From: a virus
Length of the DNA: 20,982 bases
IMG/VR virus record: IMGVR_UViG_3300010885_027767
Span: 1-20,982 of that record
Reading direction: 5' to 3' (one strand)
Positions 15,123-20,800 of this stretch are shown here, piece after piece. The position numbers and the translations under genes were made by a program. Numbering within the stretch: position 1 is the stretch's first letter; every line of letters starts with the position of its first letter. The notes under the pieces are model-generated. The model made no database searches. It was not told the origin of the DNA and saw only the letters and a program-made list of their open reading frames with translations.

Positions 15123-15130
15123 CATAAATA
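15123..15130 (+). promoter_or_regulatory. T4 late-promoter-like octamer
   Basis: CATAAATA, one base from TATAAATA, sits in the 45-nt gap between two genes. A start near 15136 would give a short leader containing the Shine-Dalgarno TAGGAG (15137-15142) before the ATG at 15152, the layout expected of a T4-type late promoter. Confidence 0.5.
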
Positions 15131-15151
15131 AAAATGTAGGAGTTTAATGAT

Positions 15152-15448
15152 ATGAGTAGACCAAAGCCCAAAGTTCTTTTAGAACTGACAAATAAAAGCA
15201 CATACAAGACCGAACAGGTCCTGTCGTCAACGGGCGTTTGGGCAGTATTCTACGACGAAACTCCTATCAATCTCAAGACCAGCAACATGCTGGTGCAACA
15301 CCCTGGACCCAAGTACAAAAAAGTTAGTTTCTCTAATCCCGGGCATGCTCATAATCTTTCAAAGAAACTAAACGCACAGTTTAAGACAGACAAATTCACT
15401 GTGGTGTTGTTAACACAGGGCGACAAAGTTCAGCCTGGCAGTGCGTGA
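15152..15448 (+). CDS. small basic protein of unknown function
   Basis: The 98-residue product begins MSRPKPKVLLELTNKSTYKTEQVLSSTGVWAVFYDETPINLKTSN and continues with GPKYKKVSFSNPGHAHNLSKKLN and FTVVLLTQGDKV. It is Lys-rich with predicted strands and one helix. It is preceded by TAGGAG at 9-nt spacing and a late-promoter-like motif. It overlaps the next gene by 8 nt. The family is not recognised. Confidence 0.75.
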   Translation: MSRPKPKVLLELTNKSTYKTEQVLSSTGVWAVFYDETPINLKTSNMLVQHPGPKYKKVSFSNPGHAHNLSKKLNAQFKTDKFTVVLLTQGDKVQPGSA

Positions 15449-15803
15449 TAAAACAAAACTGACCCAAGCACTGGTGGCCAATCTACCAGAAGGATTCAAC
15501 GAGCCTGCAGAAGTTGCGCTTAAAACTTGGTGGTCAAATATTCGTAAAACAGGCGGCATGCGACTTACCGAACATGGGTTTTATGTATTCAGTCGTGTGT
15601 TAGAATTAGATCACTACGAATTAGAAATCAAACCAACTTCAGGCAATCGACGAATTGTGCTGACACTTGACCGTAAACTGCAAAGCCCGTATTACATCAG
15701 AATAGACAAACGTATACCAACTGGTGTTTATATGTTTGGCAGCCGAGAAGCAGTGGCAGCTCAACTGTATGGTGATTTAGAAAAGTTCCTGCGCAACTAT
15801 TGA
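15441..15803 (+). CDS. protein of unknown function, GTG start
   Basis: The frame opens with GTG at 15441, inside the end of the preceding gene, and gives 120 residues. Key segments are PEGFNEPAEVALKTWWSNIRKTGGMRLTEHGFYVFSRVLELDHYELEI (about 16-63) and YIRIDKRIPTGVYMFGSREAVAAQLYGDLEKFL. The pattern 'LKTWWSNIRKtGG.RLT..G..v' is one I associate with phage proteins of no known role; the fold may be a winged-helix-like DNA-binding unit, by impression only. It ends convergently, overlapping the last 27 nt of the minus-strand gene that ends at 15777. Confidence 0.75.
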   Translation: MRDKTKLTQALVANLPEGFNEPAEVALKTWWSNIRKTGGMRLTEHGFYVFSRVLELDHYELEIKPTSGNRRIVLTLDRKLQSPYYIRIDKRIPTGVYMFGSREAVAAQLYGDLEKFLRNY

Positions 15804-16709
15804 CTGCAACTCTGGTCGCTGTTGAGCCTTTTCTAATACGTCTTTTAAAAATACATTCTGCTGTAACAGATTATAATTGTGCTGTAATCGCACTGGATCA
15901 ATACTGCGCCGCGCTAGATCAAAGTCGGTCAACAATCCAAGGTTACATTCTACAGCAAGATCACATCTCCGTCCCGGATCCGGCTCCGTTTGGTAACTGT
16001 GATCAACAACATCATCAAACACATCAAATCCCATACTGGCCATATAGTGTGCTATTTTCCAACCTCCTACCCAGATTGGAATAGTTCCAGCATACAATGC
16101 CATCAAGGTCTTCTCTGTTACTATGGTTTCTTTTTCATAGTATGCAGGCTCGGTTATTAACGAAATACAAGTGGGTTCAAAAACTGTCTGTTGTAATAGA
16201 TTATTATAGGTGTAGGAATTTTTAAATGAGCCGTTGCGAACTCCTTGATCCATAATAATCTCAGGTCCAAAAATATAGTTGGTAACAGGTATAGCATTAA
16301 TGTTGTTTGTTTTCCATGCAAGAGAATGACAATAGTCGGTTAAGGCATGCTGTTCAATTAGTGACAGCAATCGACGTCTGTTAGATCTGGGCTTGTTGAT
16401 CATAAAGTTAAATGTAAATGCTTTATTGTTCCAATTTGGATGTATATTCTGCTGTATAAATTCTCTATTTTCCCGGGCCAACAGCATGGGTAAACAAATG
16501 TAAGGATACTTTGTTAATCCTTCTTGTATGGTGACATGGTCAAATACCAATAGATGTTGTTGTGGATCACAGGCACTGTTTTCTAGTAATTTTTCCACAT
16601 GATAACAGTGTTCATAGGGATTATAATGGTGATCTCGAACCAAAATAATTTCAGGACTAGATAGAATCTCGCCTGAGTAGGTGTAGGTGGGGCCGTGTAT
16701 TTCAATCAT
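15777..16709 (-). CDS. GT10-like (fucosyltransferase-like) protein A
   Basis: The minus-strand product has 310 residues. NFMINKPRSNRRRLLSLI (101-118) resembles the nucleotide-sugar region, and SLITEPAYYEKETIVTEKTLMALYAGTIPIWVGG (183-216) closely parallels the C-terminal donor-binding segment of GT10 alpha-1,3-fucosyltransferases (E...iTEK...al.aGtiPi). It then has MGFDVFDDVVDHSY. The enzymes transfer a sugar, often fucose, from a nucleotide donor. No signal or membrane anchor is seen. The start is 28 nt from the divergent gene at 16737, across a palindromic promoter-like element, with no Shine-Dalgarno. A related protein is encoded at 17365-18414. Confidence 0.65.
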   Translation of the reverse strand: MIEIHGPTYTYSGEILSSPEIILVRDHHYNPYEHCYHVEKLLENSACDPQQHLLVFDHVTIQEGLTKYPYICLPMLLARENREFIQQNIHPNWNNKAFTFNFMINKPRSNRRRLLSLIEQHALTDYCHSLAWKTNNINAIPVTNYIFGPEIIMDQGVRNGSFKNSYTYNNLLQQTVFEPTCISLITEPAYYEKETIVTEKTLMALYAGTIPIWVGGWKIAHYMASMGFDVFDDVVDHSYQTEPDPGRRCDLAVECNLGLLTDFDLARRSIDPVRLQHNYNLLQQNVFLKDVLEKAQQRPELQSIVAQELF

Positions 16710-16715
16710 TGGTTG

Positions 16716-16731
16716 TATTTACAAGTAAATA
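16716..16731. promoter_or_regulatory. palindromic divergent late-promoter-like element
   Basis: TATTTAC-AA-GTAAATA is a perfect 7-bp inverted repeat. Each strand reads GTAAATA, close to the T4 late octamer TATAAATA. Projected starts are about 16710 (minus) and 16737 (plus), coinciding with the ATG codons at 16709 and 16737. Confidence 0.45.
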
Positions 16732-16736
16732 TCATT

Positions 16737-17390
16737 ATGACAGATATATTAAAAACTGTGTTGGGGGAAGACTACTGTATGTTTTATCACCCGACTATGC
16801 CGGCGGCAGAGTTGACACCGATACAAACACTCAGTCAGTCGTGTACTGTGGTAAATCAAGCTCTAACCTTGTACGGGATTGAGTTATTAACTTGGCCTGT
16901 TGGTCTTCAGGATGAGATTGCCAGGCTGCTATGGGTCAATCGATTTTATCAAAATCTCAGCACAGAACCCATTAGAAAACCCATTCTGGTACATCGGCAT
17001 CAAGACCAATACATTGTAGACTGCGGAGACACACGTTTAATGACTTTGCAATTGGCATCTAGTGCTGCCACAGTCAGTGTTATCATAACTTGTTTGGCTG
17101 CCGTTGCTGATCAATACATCACATGGCAACCGGTCACTGGCGATCAAGACCTAATTCAGTTGACACAGTTTGATCCGAACAATACCACAGTACTGGTAAC
17201 CCCAACTCCGCCCGGATCAGACCATGCTGTAGAATGGCTGGAGATTGGGGACGCTAGTACTCGGCATCATCTTCACAGCGTTGATCTTAGAATCCAGATG
17301 ATGCAACAGTATCTCCGTACACAGCCTATAAATTTTAAATTTACCAAGGACTGGGCCAAGATGCCTATAGATTGGTCAGTGTTTGTGTAA
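16737..17390 (+). CDS. ParB-like-domain protein of unknown role
   Basis: The ATG at 16737 is preferred over an in-frame ATG at 16695 that would run through the promoter-like element and the divergent gene. The 217-residue product contains KPILVHRHQDQYIVDCGDTRLMTLQLASSAATVSVIITC (81-119), which matches the ParB N-terminal pattern: a basic strand, then G-x-x-R (Gly97, Arg100), then a strand. No helix-turn-helix is evident. The rest is Gln- and Thr-rich. It sits alone on the plus strand between two minus-strand GT10-like genes, its 3' end overlapping the downstream one by 26 nt. Function is unknown; DNA or nucleotide binding is a guess. Confidence 0.7.
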   Translation: MTDILKTVLGEDYCMFYHPTMPAAELTPIQTLSQSCTVVNQALTLYGIELLTWPVGLQDEIARLLWVNRFYQNLSTEPIRKPILVHRHQDQYIVDCGDTRLMTLQLASSAATVSVIITCLAAVADQYITWQPVTGDQDLIQLTQFDPNNTTVLVTPTPPGSDHAVEWLEIGDASTRHHLHSVDLRIQMMQQYLRTQPINFKFTKDWAKMPIDWSVFV

Positions 17391-18414
17391 GTTGATGGGA
17401 CCACTGATCAAACTCCTGGGGCCACTGCGCCGCCATTGATGCTAGTAGTTGTTGATTGTGAGTGGCTGCCTGCAGGCACCGAGCTTTTATTCGATCCACG
17501 TCCTGGGTCTTTATTAGTTTGGCAGTTTCTAAACTTTTCCATATGAATATGCGTGTTTTGTCCTGCACTTCAATCAACCGATCATAATGATTATGGATCA
17601 CAAGATCTGACAAGGTATCAAAACCCAAGGTTTCCAGGTATGCCACGGTGTATCTGCCGGACAGCACAGTCCAGGGTGCTGGTGTTACCAATGCACGAAA
17701 TATCTTTTCGCTCAGGGCCACATTGTTGTCACTGCTGTAGGTTTCAGTCACAATGTTGACATAGGAACGAGTGAAGATTACATCATGCTCAACTTCATAA
17801 TTGCGGACGGGCATTTGGTCCGTCAATAGTTCATAGCTTTTTTGGTAATGTGCCCGATCTTCGTCGCTGGCATGATCCCAGTGTTCGCGCCAATATTCAA
17901 GAGTCTGCTGTTGGGATATTGATGCAGAGTCACCGGGACGGTAGCAATTGAAATTTACATAGCCACGGTGCAGATGTATTCGCAATCCAAGTTCCAGCAT
18001 CACCATAAATCTGCGTTGATCAATTCGATTCACTGCAAAAGAAAAATCTCGCTTGGGCCACCATTCTTGATTTTGGGGCACGTAGTGATAGATTCCTAAA
18101 AAACTAGTGGGTAAACGGATCACACGGTACTGAGTGGGACAGGTAAGGTAATTGTCTGTTATGACTGTGGTATTGGTGTCATAGAGATAGGGCAAGTCTC
18201 GGTGATAGTCTGCGTTACAACTGCGTATGTCATCAACTAGACACACAATCACAGTGCGGTCACCTTTTCTCCATATTCTTGGATGACCGGGTGCAGTAAA
18301 CCCGGCATTTTTTAGTAGTTGGTAAATTGCAGAATTGGTGCGGTTTTCGTGTGTTAGACACTGGCTTTGTGTCCAAATTTCGCCACTGTGTACTCCGTTG
18401 GATAGTTGTTGCAT
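17365..18414 (-). CDS. GT10-like protein B (distant paralogue of A)
   Basis: This 349-residue minus-strand product shares its C-terminal design with protein A: NIVTETYSSDNNVALSEKIFRALVTPAPWTVLSGRYTVAYLETLGFDTLSDLVIHNHYD (220-278) runs parallel to ITEPAYYEKETIVTEKTLMALYAGTIPIWVGG...MGFDVFDDVVDH. The N-terminal region differs. A glycosyltransferase role is inferred from this parallel; the TPAP replacement of the GTiP turn makes donor binding less certain. The upstream sequence has TTAC-TTA-GTAA directly before the ATG and no Shine-Dalgarno. The neighbours and the start element suggest co-regulation with protein A. Confidence 0.6.
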   Translation of the reverse strand: MQQLSNGVHSGEIWTQSQCLTHENRTNSAIYQLLKNAGFTAPGHPRIWRKGDRTVIVCLVDDIRSCNADYHRDLPYLYDTNTTVITDNYLTCPTQYRVIRLPTSFLGIYHYVPQNQEWWPKRDFSFAVNRIDQRRFMVMLELGLRIHLHRGYVNFNCYRPGDSASISQQQTLEYWREHWDHASDEDRAHYQKSYELLTDQMPVRNYEVEHDVIFTRSYVNIVTETYSSDNNVALSEKIFRALVTPAPWTVLSGRYTVAYLETLGFDTLSDLVIHNHYDRLIEVQDKTRIFIWKSLETAKLIKTQDVDRIKARCLQAATHNQQLLASMAAQWPQEFDQWSHQLTQTLTNL

Positions 18415-18472
18415 GATTTACTTAGTAACACAAATATCTTGAAAAAAATTTGCATTTTGGACAACCAGTGGG

Positions 18473-18501
18473 TTGACATTGTATAAATAACTCTATATAA
18501 T
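18473..18501 (+). promoter_or_regulatory. perfect sigma70 promoter with internal late-promoter octamer
   Basis: TTGACA (18473-18478) and TATAAT (18496-18501) are both exact with a 17-nt spacer; the start should be near 18508. The spacer contains an exact TATAAATA (18482-18489), the T4 late octamer, which would start near 18495. One site could thus be read early by host polymerase and late by a phage sigma factor. Confidence 0.85.
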
Positions 18502-18549
18502 ACACACATGCGCCAATAAAAAAGGCCTATGTAAAAATAAAGAAACAAA

Positions 18550-18690
18550 ATGCAAACAAACTTATTACATTCTATATCAAGTTGTTCAGCCAAACAGGCC
18601 GGCTTCGTGCCCTCTATTTGGTCGGCAATTAATAGCATGTCATATGATCGCACACTAGAGGGCACCAGGGTCCAGGAGACCAAATTGTAA
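18550..18690 (+). CDS. possible 46-aa leader or small protein
   Basis: An ATG at 18550 opens 46 codons ending at TAA 18690. The product starts MQTNLLHSISSCSAKQAGF and contains WSAINSMSYDRTLEGTRVQ. The upstream AAAGAAAC is a poor ribosome site. Both pseudoknot helices lie within this frame, so RNA and coding functions may overlap. A frame this short occurs easily by chance. The absence of membrane or toxin-like features gives no independent support. Confidence 0.35.
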   Translation: MQTNLLHSISSCSAKQAGFVPSIWSAINSMSYDRTLEGTRVQETKL

Positions 18691-18717
18691 GCAACAGTTT
18701 ACATTTAAACTCCAAGG

Positions 18718-18751
18718 ACCCTAGGATTAAAAACCCTGGGGTTTTTTGTTT
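18718..18751 (+). terminator. rho-independent terminator
   Basis: ACCCTAGG (18718-18725) pairs with CCTGGGGT (18735-18742) through a 9-nt loop, 8 bp with one G-U, followed by TTTTTGTTTT. It would end the transcript from the 18473 promoter after about 240 nt, only 14 nt before the next gene, so that gene and the tRNAs probably depend on read-through or another promoter. Confidence 0.8.
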
Positions 18752-18764
18752 TAAGAAAGGAAAA

Positions 18765-18926
18765 ATGAAGAAATTAGATTTAGAACAACGAATGCGTGAA
18801 GTAAGGTTTACAACAGAGCACACTCTGACACCAGAACAACGTGAAAAGTTGATTCAGGAAAAGTTGGAACGTGCTAGGTTGGAACTTGAAACTCGTAAAC
18901 GAGTCGAGAATCAACTTCTGGCATAG
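18765..18926 (+). CDS. 53-aa charged helical protein
   Basis: The 53-residue product MKKLDLEQRMREVRF...LTPEQREKLIQEKLERARLELETRKRVENQLLA is one long amphipathic helix with heptad-like Leu spacing from about residue 21 and a high Glu/Arg/Lys content, as in small coiled-coil proteins. AAGAAAGG lies 5 nt before the ATG. It follows an intrinsic terminator and precedes the tRNA array, an odd location that suggests controlled expression. It might bind RNA or a host protein; I do not recognise the family. Confidence 0.7.
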   Translation: MKKLDLEQRMREVRFTTEHTLTPEQREKLIQEKLERARLELETRKRVENQLLA

Positions 18927-18940
18927 ATCCCAAAGTGTTA

Positions 18941-19019
18941 ACAGGAAACGAGGTCCTGTGCCGCACTATAAATCGGCACAAACGGGCGGCGACTAGGATG
19001 GAATCCCTTGTGTGGGACT
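18941..19019 (+). other. hairpin-rich noncoding stretch after the 53-aa gene
   Basis: Hairpins ACAGG/CCTGT (18941-18945 with 18955-18959), GTGCCG/CGGCAC (18958-18963 with 18974-18979, loop containing TATAAAT), and TCCC/GGGA (19004-19007 with 19014-19017) follow each other. The first two overlap by two bases, so they compete. Together with the following stem-loop they fill the 192-nt gap before the first tRNA. A stable RNA like the unexplained RNAs C and D of the T4 tRNA cluster is possible. Confidence 0.35.
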
Positions 19020-19031
19020 AAAAATTAGATC

Positions 19032-19087
19032 GTATTAAAGCATTCTTTAAGAACAGGCAGCCTAAGTATTTTAGAGTGCTTTAATAC
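19032..19087 (+). other. long stem-loop before the tRNA array
   Basis: GTATTAAAGCA (19032-19042) pairs perfectly with TGCTTTAATAC (19077-19087), an 11-bp stem around a 34-nt loop that holds smaller TTCTT/AAGAA and CTAA/TTAG pairings. No T-tract follows, so it is not an intrinsic terminator. It may protect or process the tRNA precursor. Confidence 0.5.
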
Positions 19088-19118
19088 ACACATTCTGACA
19101 AGTGTGTTCGATGTATAT

Positions 19119-19193
19119 GCACAGGTGGCGGAATGATTACGCAACGGATTGCAAATCCGTATCATGCAGGTTTGAGTCCTGTCCTGTGCTCCA
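19119..19193 (+). tRNA. tRNA-Cys (GCA), atypical D and T loops
   Basis: GCACAGG pairs with CCTGTGC and CCA is encoded. The anticodon loop TTGCAAA in stem ACGGA/TCCGT gives GCA, Cys. The D loop (GAATGATTA) lacks the usual GG and the T loop is TTTGAGT, with U instead of C at position 56, so the normal G19-C56 contact is absent. Confidence 0.9.
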
Positions 19194-19200
19194 ACCAACA

Positions 19201-19290
19201 GGAAGCGTGGTCGAGTCTGGTTTATGGCAACAGTCTTGAAAACTGTCGTGTCGAAAGGCACCGTGAGTTCGAATCTCACCGCTTCCACCA
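19201..19290 (+). tRNA. tRNA-Ser (UGA)
   Basis: GGAAGCG pairs with CGCTTCC and CCA is encoded. The anticodon loop CTTGAAA in stem ACAGT/ACTGT gives UGA. The long variable arm (class II) and T arm GTGAG-TTCGAAT-CTCAC support Ser. Confidence 0.95.
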
Positions 19291-19294
19291 GTGA

Positions 19295-19384
19295 GGTGTG
19301 GTCCCGTAAAGGTATCGGAGCAGGTTGCTAACCTGTCGCTCGGAGTAATCCGGGTTCTCGGTTCGAGTCCGAGTCGCACCGCCA
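19295..19384 (+). tRNA. tRNA-Ser (GCU)
   Basis: The acceptor arm GGTGTGG/TCGCACC has two G-U pairs, and CCA is encoded. The anticodon loop TTGCTAA in stem GCAGG/CCTGT gives GCU. The extended variable arm supports class II Ser. It is only 4 nt from the preceding tRNA. Confidence 0.95.
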
Positions 19385-19389
19385 GTTAA

Positions 19390-19464
19390 GGGTCCTTGGT
19401 GAAATGGATATCATGCTTGGCTTCGAACCAAGTGGTGTGGGTTCGATTCCTGCAGGACCCGCCA
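19390..19464 (+). tRNA. tRNA-Arg (UCG)
   Basis: GGGTCCT pairs with AGGACCC, and CCA is encoded. The anticodon loop CTTCGAA in stem CTTGG/CCAAG gives UCG, which reads CGN Arg codons. It is the last of four closely spaced tRNAs before the minus-strand cassette. Confidence 0.95.
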
Positions 19465-19475
19465 CACAAACTCTA

Positions 19476-20012
19476 TTACATTAATTTTAATTTTCCGTAA
19501 TTTGATCGAGCTATCCAATTGTATAACGGGGTTTCAAACGCAAGCTCAAACCAACCGTTTTCAGAATTAACATAATTGGCATAATATCCACGAGTAACAT
19601 GCATTAATTTGCCATTGACTGATTCTAACTCATTTAACAAATCGTTTGGGATCATAAAATTTGTTATGTAGTCAAAATTGTCAATGGTGTTATATGTGAT
19701 CCCGGGTTTAATAAATTGATCAAGTATTACGTTGTTGATTTTAACTGCTCTGGTTTGAAATCCAAAATCGCCGTTGGTTTTGTATTTGTCTAATATATTT
19801 TTTCCTTGCACTTTGATAACATGCTGATTAATTTCATTATCATTAGCATTTATGTCAAAGTTATAAAATTGAAGATTACCAAACTTACTGCCTACTTTGC
19901 AGGCATGATTCAATGTTAGATTGTCAGTGATAACAGTGTTGTTAACAGTTATACTTACAATAGGATATTCGGTCACTTCGGAGTTTACAGCAAAGCCCAG
20001 TTCTATATTCAT
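19476..20012 (-). CDS. protein of unknown function, second gene of AT-rich cassette
   Basis: The 178-residue minus-strand product is rich in Asn, Ile, Thr and aromatic residues and looks like an all-beta protein: MNIELGFAVNSEVTEYPIVSITVNNTVITDNLTL at the start and GYYANYVNSENGWFELAFETPLYNW near the end. It could be a glycan-binding or capsid-decoration type domain; this is an impression only. It starts at 20012, overlapping the stop of the gene at 20009-20752 as ATGA. The region is clearly richer in A+T than the flanking tRNAs and genes. Confidence 0.7.
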   Translation of the reverse strand: MNIELGFAVNSEVTEYPIVSITVNNTVITDNLTLNHACKVGSKFGNLQFYNFDINANDNEINQHVIKVQGKNILDKYKTNGDFGFQTRAVKINNVILDQFIKPGITYNTIDNFDYITNFMIPNDLLNELESVNGKLMHVTRGYYANYVNSENGWFELAFETPLYNWIARSNYGKLKLM

Positions 20013-20752
20013 AACTTTTGTGTTCTACTATAATAATCTTTAAACTCCAGAGGAGATATTTGTATGTATCTATTAACCAACATGTCACATGCATCAATTT
20101 GATCAATGGTCAGTTTCCTGTTTAGAATATTTTCTAATTCTTGTTTGTATGATCCATTATAGATGCCAAGTATGTCAAGTGTTTTTAAGTGTGGATATGG
20201 ATTCAGCAACGTCTTGACATCCAGTGCGTAGTTTACAGATTTTTTAATCTGTTGGGACAGTGCTTGATATTCTAAAGGAGCATGTACAAATATTGCTCGA
20301 GTAGTATCAAATATTACATCTGTCATTTTTTTAAAATGATTCATATCATTGATTAAAAATTCGTCAGGGTTCTCGGTAAAATAAGTGTATTGTTCTGGGC
20401 TAGTATGTCCAGTTTTGTAAACATGATTTGTCAGATAATATTTTACTCTTGAATAAAACAAATCATAGATGCTGGTATTGCCATTTAACAGAATTTTAAT
20501 AATGTCAGTTGAATAATTGTCGACATTTGTTTGATATTGTAAATTAGAACTTAGTGTATTGCACAACAGCCCAACGTCGGGCGGAATAGATTCATACCGC
20601 CGCCAATCCTCGTGTTTACTTTCTAATAGATCTGGAAAGTTTTTGTAGGCCAGTTCAATGCAAGAAGGGTCCAATGCCAGTTGAAGTAACCAACTCACAA
20701 TAAAACCGCCACTTCCTCCTGGGTACCAAACTACATATTTTTTCTTTTGCAT
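20009..20752 (-). CDS. P-loop-like protein, first gene of AT-rich cassette
   Basis: The 247-residue minus-strand product starts YVVWYPGGSGGFIVSWLLQLAL (6-27), a strand-loop-helix that resembles the phosphate-binding loop of sulfotransferase-like or kinase-like proteins, though the loop has no Lys or Arg and is not a standard Walker A. The C-terminal ENILNRKLTIDQIDACDMLVNRYIQI resembles endings of such proteins. The substrate is unknown. Upstream on the minus strand is ATTAAATA but no Shine-Dalgarno. The cassette lies between tRNA-Arg and tRNA-Ile on the opposite strand, suggesting insertion into the array. Confidence 0.65.
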   Translation of the reverse strand: MQKKKYVVWYPGGSGGFIVSWLLQLALDPSCIELAYKNFPDLLESKHEDWRRYESIPPDVGLLCNTLSSNLQYQTNVDNYSTDIIKILLNGNTSIYDLFYSRVKYYLTNHVYKTGHTSPEQYTYFTENPDEFLINDMNHFKKMTDVIFDTTRAIFVHAPLEYQALSQQIKKSVNYALDVKTLLNPYPHLKTLDILGIYNGSYKQELENILNRKLTIDQIDACDMLVNRYIQISPLEFKDYYSRTQKL

Positions 20753-20776
20753 ACGTAATACTATTTAATCAGCAGG

Positions 20777-20788
20777 TTAACTAGTTAA
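20777..20788. promoter_or_regulatory. 12-bp palindrome between cassette and tRNA-Ile
   Basis: TTAACTAGTTAA is perfectly symmetrical and lies in the only gap between the divergently read cassette and tRNA-Ile. It may be an operator or an integration scar. No partner copy was found by eye. Confidence 0.3.
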
Positions 20789-20800
20789 ATTAATTCATAT

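Larger units (their letters stand above)
18508..18751 (+). ncRNA. candidate structured leader RNA or attenuator
   Basis: The predicted transcript from 18508 can form a 10-bp stem, GTGCCCTCTA (18607-18616) with TAGAGGGCAC (18656-18665). An adjacent helix, ATTTGGTC (18616-18623) with GACCAAAT (18678-18685), makes an H-type pseudoknot. The stretch between them, AGGGTCC (18667-18673) and GGAG (18675-18678), can instead pair with GGACCCT (18716-18722) and CTCC (18710-18713), which would occupy the 5' arm of the terminator at 18718-18742. These are mutually exclusive antiterminator and terminator states. I do not recognise a known riboswitch class. A 46-codon frame lies in the same stretch, so a leader-peptide mechanism is also possible. 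Confidence 0.5.

Noticed and set aside
18935-19021. 28-residue frame opening with GTG after the 53-aa gene
   Set aside because: There is no ribosome site, a frame of this length is expected by chance, and it coincides with strong hairpins. It could also be a frameshift tail of the 53-aa gene, but no slippery site is seen.
19095-19119. Separate promoter for the tRNA array (CTGACA and TATATG)
   Set aside because: The spacer is only 13 nt and a start would fall inside tRNA-Cys.
19025-19379. Minus-strand frames across the tRNA genes
   Set aside because: They read the complement of four tRNAs; such frames resemble spurious database proteins from tRNA regions.
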